Shown in pieces: positions 9,872-19,290 of a stretch of 59,600 nt of DNA. The position numbers were made by a program, and so were the translations under genes. Position 1 is the first letter of the stretch. The number at the start of each line of letters is the position of its first letter. The notes under the pieces are model-generated. The model saw nothing but the letters and a program-made list of their open reading frames with translations, was not told the DNA's origin and did not search any database. Origin of the DNA: Schizochytrium sp. CCTCC M209059. Its lineage: Eukaryota > Sar > Bigyra > Thraustochytrida > Thraustochytriidae. The stretch lies in contig KN805409.1 in the NCBI GenBank assembly GCA_000818945.1, positions 273,758 through 333,357 on the forward strand, given 5' to 3'.

Positions 9872-10542
9872 CGTTCTTTCCTTTTAATAAGAGTACTCTG
9901 TGCTGCTGAGCCCTTTCTTTGACGTGCACAATGCTGCACACCATCCCTCCTTTTTATCCTTTTCTTGGGGGAGAAAGGGGGGGGGGGCAAAGGGACCTTC
10001 TTTTGAAATTCAATGTTGTTGTTGTTCTGTATGTTCTGCTTTGCTTTGCTCATCTCTTGTCGTCGTGGTAGGCTACTGAGAAAAGAAGAATCTTGCCAAA
10101 TAAAAAAAATAGCAAGAAAAAGACCCTCTCTTTTCTGCATTTTCCTGTGTCGTTCCCGAAACACGTGCAAGCCAATGATGAAGAGCAGAGCAAATCAACT
10201 CCGACGTGAACTGAGATGGTCTGTACTGCCTAACACAATCACAAAGGACGTTTGGCGCCAACAAGGCCACGCGGCAAGTCGCTAATTACTCTTCTATGTG
10301 GGACCCATCGATCATCATAATAATGCATCTCCTCCTCCTCCTCGACCACCAAATCACCAAAGCAGATACTTGTATCCGCAACTGCTCCGCCTCGCGTTGC
10401 ACGCAGCGTCTCGCGGACACGACAGGAGCGCCGGCGGTGCACGTGGCGACGCGCCTCGCAGGCCCTTAGCCCGCGCGCAACCACCCGTTGCACGCTTGCA
10501 CTCGCGCGTACGCCGCGCAAGAGGAGGAGCGAAAAAAGAATC
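9872..10542. other. Spacer between the four-helix protein and histidyl-tRNA synthetase
   Basis: This 671-bp region contains the 3' end of the membrane-protein gene (ttttaataag just after the stop), a G-rich run near 9977-9988 and a ctcctcctcctc run near 10328. The start-proximal part must include the synthetase promoter. Frames crossing it are unconvincing. Confidence 0.4.
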
Positions 10543-12171
10543 ATGGAGGTGGTGGCGGCTGCGGCAATCGCTGCCGGCGCCGTGGCGGCCACGGCGGCCA
10601 CCACGGCGGACGACGTGGACAACAACGCCGCCGTGGTGGACGAGCCCGAGGCCTCGTACTTGAAGGATTTCAAGGAACTCGCGGCAAGTCTCCCTGACGA
10701 CGTCGAGGCCCTGCAAAAGATGGTCCTCGAGCTGCGCGGTGAGAGCGCCACCAGCAAGGAGGCGGAGGCGGCGCCCAAGAAGAGCAAAAAGAAGGGCGGC
10801 AAGTACCAGCCCAAGACCCCGCTGGGCATGCGCGATTACCACCCCGAGGAGATGGCCGTGCGCGAGCGTGTCTTTGACACCATCAAGGGCGTCTTTAAGC
10901 GCCACGGCGCGGTGAGCATCGAGACACCCGTCGCGGAGCTCAAGGAGACGCTCACGGGCAAATACGGCGAGGACAGCAAGCTTATCTACGACCTGGCGGA
11001 CCAAGGCGGCGAGATTCTCGCCCTGCGCTACGATCTTACCGTCCCCTTTGCCCGCTATTGTGCCGAGCATGGCGTCGAGACCATTAAGCGGTACCACATT
11101 GCTCGCGTTTACCGTCGCGACAACCCGGTCATGACCAAGGGTCGCTATCGCGAGTTCTACCAGTGCGACATTGACATTGCAGGCGAGTACGAGCCAATGG
11201 TTGCGGATGCCGAGTGCGTCAAGATTGTCACGGACATTCTTGGCGGTCTGGACGTCGGCGACTTTCTCGTCAAGATCAACCACCGTCAGCTCCTCGACGG
11301 CATCTTTGCCGTCTGCGGCGTCCCCGACGATCTCTTTCGCCCGATCTGCTCGGCTGTCGACAAGCTCGACAAGACGGAGTGGCCAGAGGTCAAGGAGGAG
11401 ATGATTCGCAAGGGCATTTCGGGCGAGGTCGCAGAAAAGATTTGGGGCTACGCACAGCAAAAGGGCGGCCCTGAACTCGTGGCCAAGCTTCTTGAAGACG
11501 AGGACCTCTGCGCCAATGAGTCCGCAAAGGCCGGTCTCGACGCCATGAAGCTCCTTTTTGAATTCTGTGACTGCTATGGTGTGCCCGCGAACCGCGTTTC
11601 CTTTGACCTCAGCATGGCCCGCGGCCTCGACTACTACACGGGTGTGATCTACGAGGCTGTTCTTGTCGGCGCTGAAGTTGGTTCGGTTGCCGGCGGCGGC
11701 CGCTACGATAACCTCGTTGGTATGTTTCTTGCCAAGAAGGGCAAGAAGAAGGACAAGAAGATTCCTTGCGTTGGCGTGAGTCTCGGCATTGAGCGTCTCT
11801 TTACTGTCGTGGCCAACCGCCAAAAGTCGCAAGAGGGCGCCGTTGCTAGTCGCCCGACCGAAATTCAGGTTGTAGGCATTGCCACTGCGGAGGACAAGCA
11901 GGAGATTCTCCGCGAGCGCATGAAGGTCTGCTCCGAGCTTTGGGAGGCCGGTCTTAGCGCCGAAACCTCGTACAAGGCCAGCGCCAAGTTCATGACCCAG
12001 GTTCAGCACTGCGAGAAGAACGCCATCCCCTTTGCTGTCGTCATCGGAAAGTCTGAGCTCGAGGCCGGCAAGATCAAAATCCGCAACATTGTCTCTAAGG
12101 ATGAGGAGGAAGTCTCGCGCGACCAGTACATTGCTCGTCTCAAGGAGCTTCTCGCTGGTTCTTCACAATAA
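10543..12171 (+). CDS. HARS: Histidine-tRNA ligase (histidyl-tRNA synthetase)
   Basis: A 542-residue class II aminoacyl-tRNA synthetase that charges tRNA-His in translation. After an Ala-rich start and a Lys-rich linker (about residues 80-87), the catalytic core begins at TPLGMRDYHPEEM. Motif 2 is seen in RYHIARVYRRDNP...GRYREFYQCDIDI, and the HisRS-specific histidine-binding signature in SMARGLDYYTGVIYEA. Motif 3 is GVSLGIERLF. The C-terminal anticodon-binding domain follows (TEIQVVGIATAEDKQEIL...), ending shortly after EEVSRDQYIARL. The length matches cytosolic eukaryotic enzymes. The Ala-rich start (MEVVAAAAIAAGAVAAT) lacks Arg, so a mitochondrial presequence is not clear; whether one gene serves both compartments cannot be told. 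The ATG at 10543 has a good context (gaatcATGG). Confidence 0.97.
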   Translation: MEVVAAAAIAAGAVAATAATTADDVDNNAAVVDEPEASYLKDFKELAASLPDDVEALQKMVLELRGESATSKEAEAAPKKSKKKGGKYQPKTPLGMRDYHPEEMAVRERVFDTIKGVFKRHGAVSIETPVAELKETLTGKYGEDSKLIYDLADQGGEILALRYDLTVPFARYCAEHGVETIKRYHIARVYRRDNPVMTKGRYREFYQCDIDIAGEYEPMVADAECVKIVTDILGGLDVGDFLVKINHRQLLDGIFAVCGVPDDLFRPICSAVDKLDKTEWPEVKEEMIRKGISGEVAEKIWGYAQQKGGPELVAKLLEDEDLCANESAKAGLDAMKLLFEFCDCYGVPANRVSFDLSMARGLDYYTGVIYEAVLVGAEVGSVAGGGRYDNLVGMFLAKKGKKKDKKIPCVGVSLGIERLFTVVANRQKSQEGAVASRPTEIQVVGIATAEDKQEILRERMKVCSELWEAGLSAETSYKASAKFMTQVQHCEKNAIPFAVVIGKSELEAGKIKIRNIVSKDEEEVSRDQYIARLKELLAGSSQ

Positions 12172-12550
12172 TTTACAGAACAGAAAAGAAAGAAAAAGAT
12201 CAACAAAATGATTTTGACCGAACACACAGGCTTGGTAGAGTAGATTTAACGCGTGCACGTTTGCATTGCACGAGTGGCGCGGCACTTTTTGTTATTCTGA
12301 CGTCGCGCCCCGTGCATAACGTGCTGATGTGATGTCGTTTCGTGCGTGGTACGAGACTAGAACTTCAAAAGACCAAGTGTCGTTTATTACAAAATAAAAA
12401 ACTTTCACATGTACAGACTCTTTTCAAGCTTTAGCCTGCTCGCAGACTCAAGCGAACTCGTCAGACATCCATCTCGCTTTTTGTTGCTTCTGTGTAGGCG
12501 CGTGGCACCACTCAAACTAATGCTATATTTTTTTTTCTGAGCAGCTCTCT
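12172..12550. other. Convergent 3' region
   Basis: This 379-bp stretch between the histidyl-tRNA synthetase stop and the helicase stop should hold both 3' untranslated ends. A-rich runs lie at about 12180-12200 and 12390-12402. Nothing else is seen. Confidence 0.4.
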
Positions 12551-15500
12551 CTATGTTGTCGAGGACGACAACGACGAAGACAACGATGTCGACGTTGAAG
12601 ATGTTTGGTTTGACGAAGACGGAAGTGCGCTGCCCACTGAGAGAAAACTGTCTTGCGAGTTTTGAGACGAAGATAATGGCGTGGCAGCAGCCAATTCCGC
12701 GGCGGCGGCGGGGTTCTTGAGATGCTCTGGAACTTGATCAAAAAAGGCACGAACGCGCGGTACAAGCCTCGGAAAAAAGTCGCGCTTGATGGCCCCTCGA
12801 CACCAGCGTGCCAAGTGCCGGTGCATATTAACATCGTCAAGGCGAGCGTCAACGAAGAAAACGGCACCAAAGTCATTCTTGTGGCGAATCACACGACCAA
12901 GGGCTTGATTCATGGCTCGAAACGCTTGCTGCGAATACCATTCGCCTCCTCGCACATATGCTTCGCCAGCAGCATGTTTCGAGTCGTTCCACGCTCGCTT
13001 ATACTTGATCGCGCTATCAAAGAGCGCAGGGTAAGGAATTCCGACGAGAAAGACAGCTCGGCAATAATTGTCCTTGAAGTCAATGCCCTCAGACATACGG
13101 CCTCGGAATACTGCAAAGAGAATAGGACTTTGACCGGCGTCCACAGCCCCACGAAACCGAGCCTTGGCCAGCTCAAAGGCCGACTTAGGTTTCCCCGTTC
13201 TCCTTCGTGGATGACCTCTGCGCTGACCCCGGTTCCAGCCGCTGCTATTTCGCTGCTGGTGTTGACTTCTTGCATTTCCCCAGGGCCACCCGTCGTAACC
13301 ATTATCGTCCTCTTCGTCTTCGTTGTACTCGTTCACGCCATCCTCACTATCTTCATCAAAGTTACTTGCTGCATCCTCGAGGTCCTCGACGCTGGTATTC
13401 TCGAAAATGACAGGTCCGCGTTCAGCTTGGAGTCTCGCAACAAAGTGATTCTGTTGCATGAAGTTTTCCAGGTCCGTGAGCTGCTTAAAGCTCGACACAA
13501 AGACGAGGCAACCGCCTTGGACGGAGACGGCGTCTCGCAGCACCACGCGGATTGTCTCGAACAGCGCCGCTTCGTAACGAAAAGGCCCGAGTTGCTGACG
13601 ACTCCGGTATGATCCATCAAGAAGATCGCCCGTGGGCGAGCGCGGAATCACGCTCATGTAAAGTTGCTGTTCGAGCTTGATAACGTGGTCAAGGGCAATT
13701 TGACGGTCCTTGACACGTAGACGCTCATGAAAGGCCTCGCCAAACTCATGAGAATTCATGGGAAAGAGCGTGCCGGACGCGACAATCACAGAGTGTGCGA
13801 TGCTGGCGACACCGTTGAAAACAGCTCCCGGGTTCATGAGCATGAGGCGAAGTTCCACGGTCCATTCCACTGCACCGACGTTTTGGTTCAAGTATGTGCC
13901 ATGTGTGCGAGAGCATGCCCGTGCGGGACGGTGAGAGGGCTCGTTGAAGTCACGATGAAAATTATGGACAAGGTCTGCCGCAGCATCGATCCGCGTTGCG
14001 TTCACCACGGCATAAAAGTCTTGGGGAATTTTCTTCATCATCGATAGCACCCGAAGAGACTTGGCGCCAGTCATGGCGAGGGACCGCAGCTGTCGTGGTC
14101 TTGCGTCGTACGCTGTGACATCATCCGGGTTGACATGGCCGAGATCGGCGAGAGCACGCAAGATCCTCGCCAGAGCCTCCTCGGCGTTGGAAAGAGTCGC
14201 TTCGCTGAGACCAATGTCCCTAAACACCATGCTCGCAAGCGCAGTACCTGTTGAAGATGCAATACCTCCGCGCTTGTATAGCTCGCGCGTTTTTTCTTCC
14301 TTGGTCACGCGGTCCGATTCGGCTGTGCGTATCCACCCAGCGCGCTGGTTGAGCAGAAATTGGGCAATCTTGTCAAAGACAAGCATGACCTCCAACGCGA
14401 GTGAGCGCACAGGCATGTTTTCTTCTGCAATCCAGTCGGGAAACGAAGAAAGCACGCAGAGGTCCTTGACGATCTCGAGCACGGTCGGTAAACGAAGCGT
14501 ACAAGAGCCTGTTTCGAGGCATGAACTCTCAAGATTGTGGCCTTCGTCGAAGATGAAAACGCTCGATCCTTCGTTCGCATTTGGAATGACGACGCTGCGA
14601 ATGTCTGGATCAATGACATAATTGTATGGGCAAATGATCAGCTGCGCCGAGGGATGGAGCGCCTTTGATGCAAAAAAGGGACATCCATGATCTTGTACAG
14701 AAGGCCCAAAGCTACGGAGATCCTCAATGTCAAAGAGGCCGTCGTCTTCGGTGGCTCCAATCTTGGTTCGTGTGAGCTTGTACAAATTGTCCACGACATT
14801 GTACTTGAGAAGCTGCTTGAAGGGCAAGCATGTGCCCGCCTTGACAGCTTGCGAGCAGCATGCAGAGAGACCTTCATTCGACCCTTCTGCTTCTGTCATG
14901 ACAGCCTGGTTGGAGCAAAGATTGACGCGACTGGCCAGTGTAACAATCATGGGCCGATATGGCATGCCGCGCAAGGCTGCGACGACCTGCGTCGCTTGTG
15001 AGTGTGTTCGTGTCAAGTAGTAGATGGTGCGAGGCACCCCGGAAAAATCGGCCCAGCCGCGCATGTCATGATAGCGTTGCCAGCCAAGCGCAGCGCTAAG
15101 GGTTGCGGCAGTTTTGCCCGTTCCTGTCGGACTTTCGAGCAAGGCATGAGACTTGCTCTTGAGACAAGCAATCATCTCCACCATGACGCGGGTCTGCGGG
15201 ACGAGCGGCTTGCGATGGGGAAAGAGGATCTCCACGCCGCCGATGAAAATGCGCTTTTTCGCTTTGGCTTCGACGAGACGGCACGGTGGCCAGCGTGCGC
15301 GATGAGCGAACTCGGCACCCATACCTTGCCCGATCGCCTTTGTCTCCTGGATGGAAAGTTCCGAAATGGTCATTGCCAATTTGTCAGCGGCATTCAGGTC
15401 TTCATTGCTGAAGCGAGATAGGATCGCGTGCAAGCTCTGTGGTTGATCGCTTGCAACGAGCTTGCCTTCGGCGTTGACGCCAAGTGACGAAGACTCGCGT

Positions 15501-16825
15501 TTGATCACGGGTGGCTCGCGCTTGCTAGCTGCCTGTGCGGCCAACTGCGGCGGCGCGGTAGGTTGTGGGAGGTTTTCCTTGACCGAGGAGGTGTCAGAGC
15601 TGGTTCCCGGCGCGGGTACGGAGAGGATTGAGGTAACAAGAGTGTCAATAAAGCTGTCGCGCGGCGACTTTGGCGCATCGGACGCTGCGTCTCCGTCCAC
15701 GTCGAGAATTGCGCTGGCGGAAATACCTGCAGGGACCACGGGGCGAAAGGTGAACTTGCTTCCATCATATGTCACGGACGCTTGCATGACTTTTTCGGGT
15801 GTGCTTGCCAAGAGAGATTGTAAATCCATGTCCTTGACAACGGTCGTTACGACTTTTCCACACAGCGGGCACTTTTGGCCTCTTTGACAGAACTCGAGCT
15901 CTATTGCGCGAGGGTGCGTGCACGCCGCGCCACGCACAGGACGTCGCAGTCTCGTGAGTGTGACTGGGCAACTAAGAGAGATGGTTTGCTCAGCCACGAG
16001 AAGGCCGTCAGGTCCGAGATCCCCTTCTTCCGCATTGAGCTCTTGTGCTTGACGTTTGGGGCTTCGGTCGAGGACCGAGGCTGCCCCGATACCTTGTGAA
16101 GCCTTATTCGAGATGCCTGATGCGGTCTCACTTAATTTGCTGGGCGAGGTGGCGCTTTCATGTGTTCGCTTCCGTATAGTGCCCCGCGGAGTTTGGGGCG
16201 CACCTCCGGTCCGAAAGATTGGGCGCTCCTTGCACATGATGCACAAGCGTATAGGCTGCTGAGATGCGAGGAGCCACGGCTCGAGACCTCCAGCCATGGA
16301 CATGTACGAGCTGCCAACGCGCAGATTATTGACGAGAACGAGCAAGTCATCAGGACCAATGCCCAACTGGTGAGCAAAGTTTCCAGGTGTTTCCCAATTT
16401 GTAAAGCAATAGCCCTGCTCCTTCTCGACGAGTTGAGGAAAGGCTAGACCTTGGTCACGGGTGTGGAAATGGAAAACTTTGCGAAAGGCTACAATCTCTT
16501 TGCGCTCTGAAGATATCGCCAGGCGGTGTGCCGTTTTGTCGCTTTCAAAGCTATCTTTGTCTGTACGACATATGCAGTCTCCTTGCGCGAAGCGAGACTC
16601 TCCTGACGTGAAGACGCGCCCGACAGTGTACGCGATGTCATCGCCTTGCCCTGTTTGGGTGAGCGTGAACGGGAGGTGGGCTCCGCATGTGACTTCGTCG
16701 ACGGACCACTTGAGGACAACGATAAGCTCTACGCTCGTAGGCTGGGTGACAACCGCTTGCATGGCCGGGACAGCAGCCCGGCTACCCGCGGCAGCCTTTC
16801 TCCGCGCCGTGCGTGTCCGAGGCAT
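12551..16825 (-). CDS. XPD/FANCJ/RTEL-type Fe-S DNA helicase with an SP-RING domain
   Basis: A 1424-residue single reading frame. Residues 281-330 form an SP-RING (Siz/PIAS, SUMO E3-type): SLSCPVTLTRL, then RPVRGAACTHP (C302, H304) and QKCPLCGKVV (C319, C322). The rest is a superfamily 2 helicase of the Rad3 group. It has Walker A ESPTGTGKT (564-572), four candidate Fe-S cysteines (C637, C656 or C657, C666, C715), motif II FIFDEGHNLE (D760-H763; DEGH rather than the usual DEAH), a VASGTLFPM element near 1015-1023, GCLVFVSSFKQL near 1105-1116, GRMSEGIDF (1242-1250) and motif VI QALGRVIRH (1307-1315). An acidic then Arg/Gly-rich insertion sits at about 1143-1215. Residues 1-230 are unassigned and could hold a diverged PINIT-like domain. 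This group unwinds DNA in repair and replication (XPD, FANCJ/BRIP1, RTEL1, DDX11); which orthologue cannot be decided. The SP-RING suggests coupled SUMO ligase activity or targeting. Confidence 0.92.
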   Translation of the reverse strand: MPRTRTARRKAAAGSRAAVPAMQAVVTQPTSVELIVVLKWSVDEVTCGAHLPFTLTQTGQGDDIAYTVGRVFTSGESRFAQGDCICRTDKDSFESDKTAHRLAISSERKEIVAFRKVFHFHTRDQGLAFPQLVEKEQGYCFTNWETPGNFAHQLGIGPDDLLVLVNNLRVGSSYMSMAGGLEPWLLASQQPIRLCIMCKERPIFRTGGAPQTPRGTIRKRTHESATSPSKLSETASGISNKASQGIGAASVLDRSPKRQAQELNAEEGDLGPDGLLVAEQTISLSCPVTLTRLRRPVRGAACTHPRAIELEFCQRGQKCPLCGKVVTTVVKDMDLQSLLASTPEKVMQASVTYDGSKFTFRPVVPAGISASAILDVDGDAASDAPKSPRDSFIDTLVTSILSVPAPGTSSDTSSVKENLPQPTAPPQLAAQAASKREPPVIKRESSSLGVNAEGKLVASDQPQSLHAILSRFSNEDLNAADKLAMTISELSIQETKAIGQGMGAEFAHRARWPPCRLVEAKAKKRIFIGGVEILFPHRKPLVPQTRVMVEMIACLKSKSHALLESPTGTGKTAATLSAALGWQRYHDMRGWADFSGVPRTIYYLTRTHSQATQVVAALRGMPYRPMIVTLASRVNLCSNQAVMTEAEGSNEGLSACCSQAVKAGTCLPFKQLLKYNVVDNLYKLTRTKIGATEDDGLFDIEDLRSFGPSVQDHGCPFFASKALHPSAQLIICPYNYVIDPDIRSVVIPNANEGSSVFIFDEGHNLESSCLETGSCTLRLPTVLEIVKDLCVLSSFPDWIAEENMPVRSLALEVMLVFDKIAQFLLNQRAGWIRTAESDRVTKEEKTRELYKRGGIASSTGTALASMVFRDIGLSEATLSNAEEALARILRALADLGHVNPDDVTAYDARPRQLRSLAMTGAKSLRVLSMMKKIPQDFYAVVNATRIDAAADLVHNFHRDFNEPSHRPARACSRTHGTYLNQNVGAVEWTVELRLMLMNPGAVFNGVASIAHSVIVASGTLFPMNSHEFGEAFHERLRVKDRQIALDHVIKLEQQLYMSVIPRSPTGDLLDGSYRSRQQLGPFRYEAALFETIRVVLRDAVSVQGGCLVFVSSFKQLTDLENFMQQNHFVARLQAERGPVIFENTSVEDLEDAASNFDEDSEDGVNEYNEDEEDDNGYDGWPWGNARSQHQQRNSSGWNRGQRRGHPRRRTGKPKSAFELAKARFRGAVDAGQSPILFAVFRGRMSEGIDFKDNYCRAVFLVGIPYPALFDSAIKYKRAWNDSKHAAGEAYVRGGEWYSQQAFRAMNQALGRVIRHKNDFGAVFFVDARLDDVNMHRHLARWCRGAIKRDFFPRLVPRVRAFFDQVPEHLKNPAAAAELAAATPLSSSQNSQDSFLSVGSALPSSSNQTSSTSTSLSSSLSSSTT

Positions 16826-17418
16826 GTTGCGAGACTACGCGCAGCTTAACCACCATGTTTTTTCATCAATTTAATTTCTCCTTCCATTTATCGTCGCCTC
16901 GATCTCAGTCGGATCTCAGGCAGACAGAATGAGTCGATCAGCGAGCTCTTCCGGAACTCTCCGCCGTCTGACGGATTGAAGATGGATTGGCCAGGCTTTG
17001 CGGCTTTCGATCCGAGTGCGAATCGATTTGTTGATTGCTATTACGACAAGAATCTGTTACGACGAGGGGAAGGGAACGAAAGGAGTGCATCTGACCGAGT
17101 GAGGGCGATGACATGTGTAGCGAAAGAAAGGTCCGCGTTTTCTGCAGAACGTGCAATTCATCCAGCGAGCAAGGTGACCTAGACACAGACAACATAAGGG
17201 CGCTTCCGAGATCTCTCGTCTTTCCCCATGGCGGGCGAGCGAGCACATGAACCTTATGTCATTCTCATTGACTGTCGACTTCGTAAGCCGGTCGATCCTT
17301 TCATCCGACAGAAGCTTGCCTCTTCACTTCACGAGTAGGATACATCCCAAACGCATGTAGTTCCACTCTTTAACGTCGCGAACCAAAGTTTCAGGCAGCG
17401 AGAGGAATACGATTGCGA
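16826..17418. other. Upstream region of the helicase gene, no gene seen
   Basis: This 593-bp region is of mixed composition and upstream of the minus-strand helicase. I see no convincing reading frame and no repeat. The helicase promoter is expected within it. Confidence 0.35.
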
Positions 17419-18060
17419 TCATTTCGTTCAAGGCCGCTCTTTGGGTTTATACCTTAAGATATCATTCGTTGATAGCCCACAGGTCCTCTGGCTTTCCTAT
17501 GGCCGTGTACTTTTTATGCTAAGTATACCCTAGCTCCCTGCAAATTCCAGCGCAGTGACTGTAGTACGATTTCGACATTTCGATCAAGACCGAGGGACGG
17601 TCTCTGGAAATATACCTAAAAGGAGAAACCACCTGATGATGGTGAGCGAATCCTCTGACTTTCCTATTGCCGTGTACTTTACGTGCTAAGTATACCCGTG
17701 GCTCCCTGCAAGTTTTAGCGCAGCGACTGTAGTACGACTGCGACGTGTTGATCAAGACCGAAGGACGGTCTCTGGAAATACATCTAAAAGGAGAAACCAC
17801 CTAATGATGGTGAGCGAATCCTCTGGCTTTCCTATGGCCGTGTACTTCTCATGCTAGCACACCCGTCACTCCCTGCAAGTTCCAGCGTAGCGACTGTAGT
17901 ACGACTGCGACGTGTCGATCAAACACGGTGAAAGGCCGCTCTTTAGAGTTTCCCAAATATTCCATCGGGTGACCGACCATCCACGGATTCTCTGGCTTTC
18001 CCAAGGCCGCGCACTTCTCTTGCTATACGTCCGTTGCTCCCTGCAAGTTCCAGCTGCGCT
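17419..18060. repeat. Degenerate tandem repeat, period 168 bp, about four copies
   Basis: The segment cctctggctttcctatggcc recurs, with changes, at about 17484, 17652, 17820 and 17988, exactly 168 bp apart. Each copy also contains ctccctgcaagttccagcg and ctgtagtacgactgcgac. The period is 56 codons, so a minus-strand frame is kept across copies and repeats a peptide pattern like SQSYYSRCAGTCRE, but some copies hold stop codons. The array could be a decayed protein-repeat gene or a noncoding minisatellite. It has no similarity that I can see to the 61-bp array. Confidence 0.75.
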
Positions 18061-19290
18061 GGACGTCCATGGCCCTCGTCCACAACCTTGGTTCACTTTC
18101 GGAGAACACGCAAACCCGCAGGTCTCAACAACGCGTCTCCCCTCCGCCCTGGCTGGCCGAAGACTCACCTGTCATCGGACTCGAGCACGCAAGCCCACCA
18201 CCCTCATTCGTCATGACCAGAACTTCACGCCTGCCTCGCATCAACGCTGCCACGTCCAGCGTCCGGCTCTACTACTCTTCTCCACCCGAGTCTCCATCTC
18301 GATATCCTGCATCATCAACCTCTTCCTCGGCCTCAACTCCCCGTCGCGTGCCCCCCCAATCGTCCCACGTTTCCCGCATCTTCCCGCCCGGAGCTCCACG
18401 CAGAAAACGACTTTCGCGACGCGACGAAGAAATTATCCTCGTCCTCGTTTTCGTCCTTCTCGTTCTCGTCCTCCTCGTCCTCGTCTTCGTCCTTGTCGTC
18501 GTCCTCGTCATCCTCGTCCTTGCCGTCCTCGTCGGCCGCCTTGTGCCGGCTCTCCTCTCCTTCGCCGCAGGTTGGTCGCCGTTCCGTATTCGTTCCGCGT
18601 CTGTTCCTTTTCCCGTTCCAATCCGGGGCCGCCATCCGCGCGTCGTGCGTCGTTTTCATATAAATCATAGGACCGGGACGTTCCACTCGTTCCGCTCGAA
18701 CGGCGCCCGGAGGCCGATTCGAAAACGAGGCTTTGAGTCCGGTGCGCGCAACGCGGCGGGCTGCGCGAAAACACAAAGGATATAATCCGCGCAGATGCAC
18801 GATGTGGGTGGCGCGCGCGTACGAGACCCGGTTGCGCGCCGGCCCCCGCGGTTTCACTTGCGCGGGGGCGCTATAACCCACTAGCGCCGCGATAACGCAC
18901 TTGCGCGCCGCCCTGACGGTGCGGTCTCTTTCAATTTAAATTTTCTTTGTTTGTTTCTGAGGTCCGGCCTCGATTTCAAACCCGATTCCCGAGATCGACC
19001 GCGCGCGCAGACCCCGCGCGAGCCGCGAGATCGCGCGCGACTCCGCTCCCGCCGCCGTCGTCGCCGCCGCCGCCGCTGCTCGCTGCGAGCTCCGGCGCTC
19101 TCCGCCGCCGCCGCGTCCACGCGCGAGCACGTGCGCGAGATTGGAGATCGCTCGCTCGCTCACAGGAGAAAGAAGGCCCTTACCTCGACGCGCACGGAGG
19201 CCGCGGGACGGCCGAAGTCCGCGCGTCGCTTTGTACTCCGCTTCGCGCGTTGCTCCCGCGGCGACTTTAAGGGACGGGCCCCTCCTCGCC
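18061..19290. other. Gene-poor region upstream of the Myb gene
   Basis: This holds a long C/T-rich stretch with a (ctcgtc)n-like hexanucleotide run at about 18437-18540. Its minus-strand reading would encode an acidic DED/DEN tract and its plus strand a Val/Leu tract. Neither frame has recognisable domains, so no gene is called. From about 18900 the sequence becomes extremely GC-rich and should be the leader and promoter of the Myb gene at 19291. Confidence 0.35.

Noticed and set aside
10239..12009. Minus-strand frame of 551 codons opposite histidyl-tRNA synthetase
   Set aside because: A shadow of the highly biased codon use of the synthetase gene; no recognisable domain.
18069..18881. Candidate genes in the (ctcgtc)n region (a Val/Leu tract on +, an acidic tract on -)
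   Set aside because: Both depend on a simple hexanucleotide run, and neither flank shows a domain or a clear codon bias.
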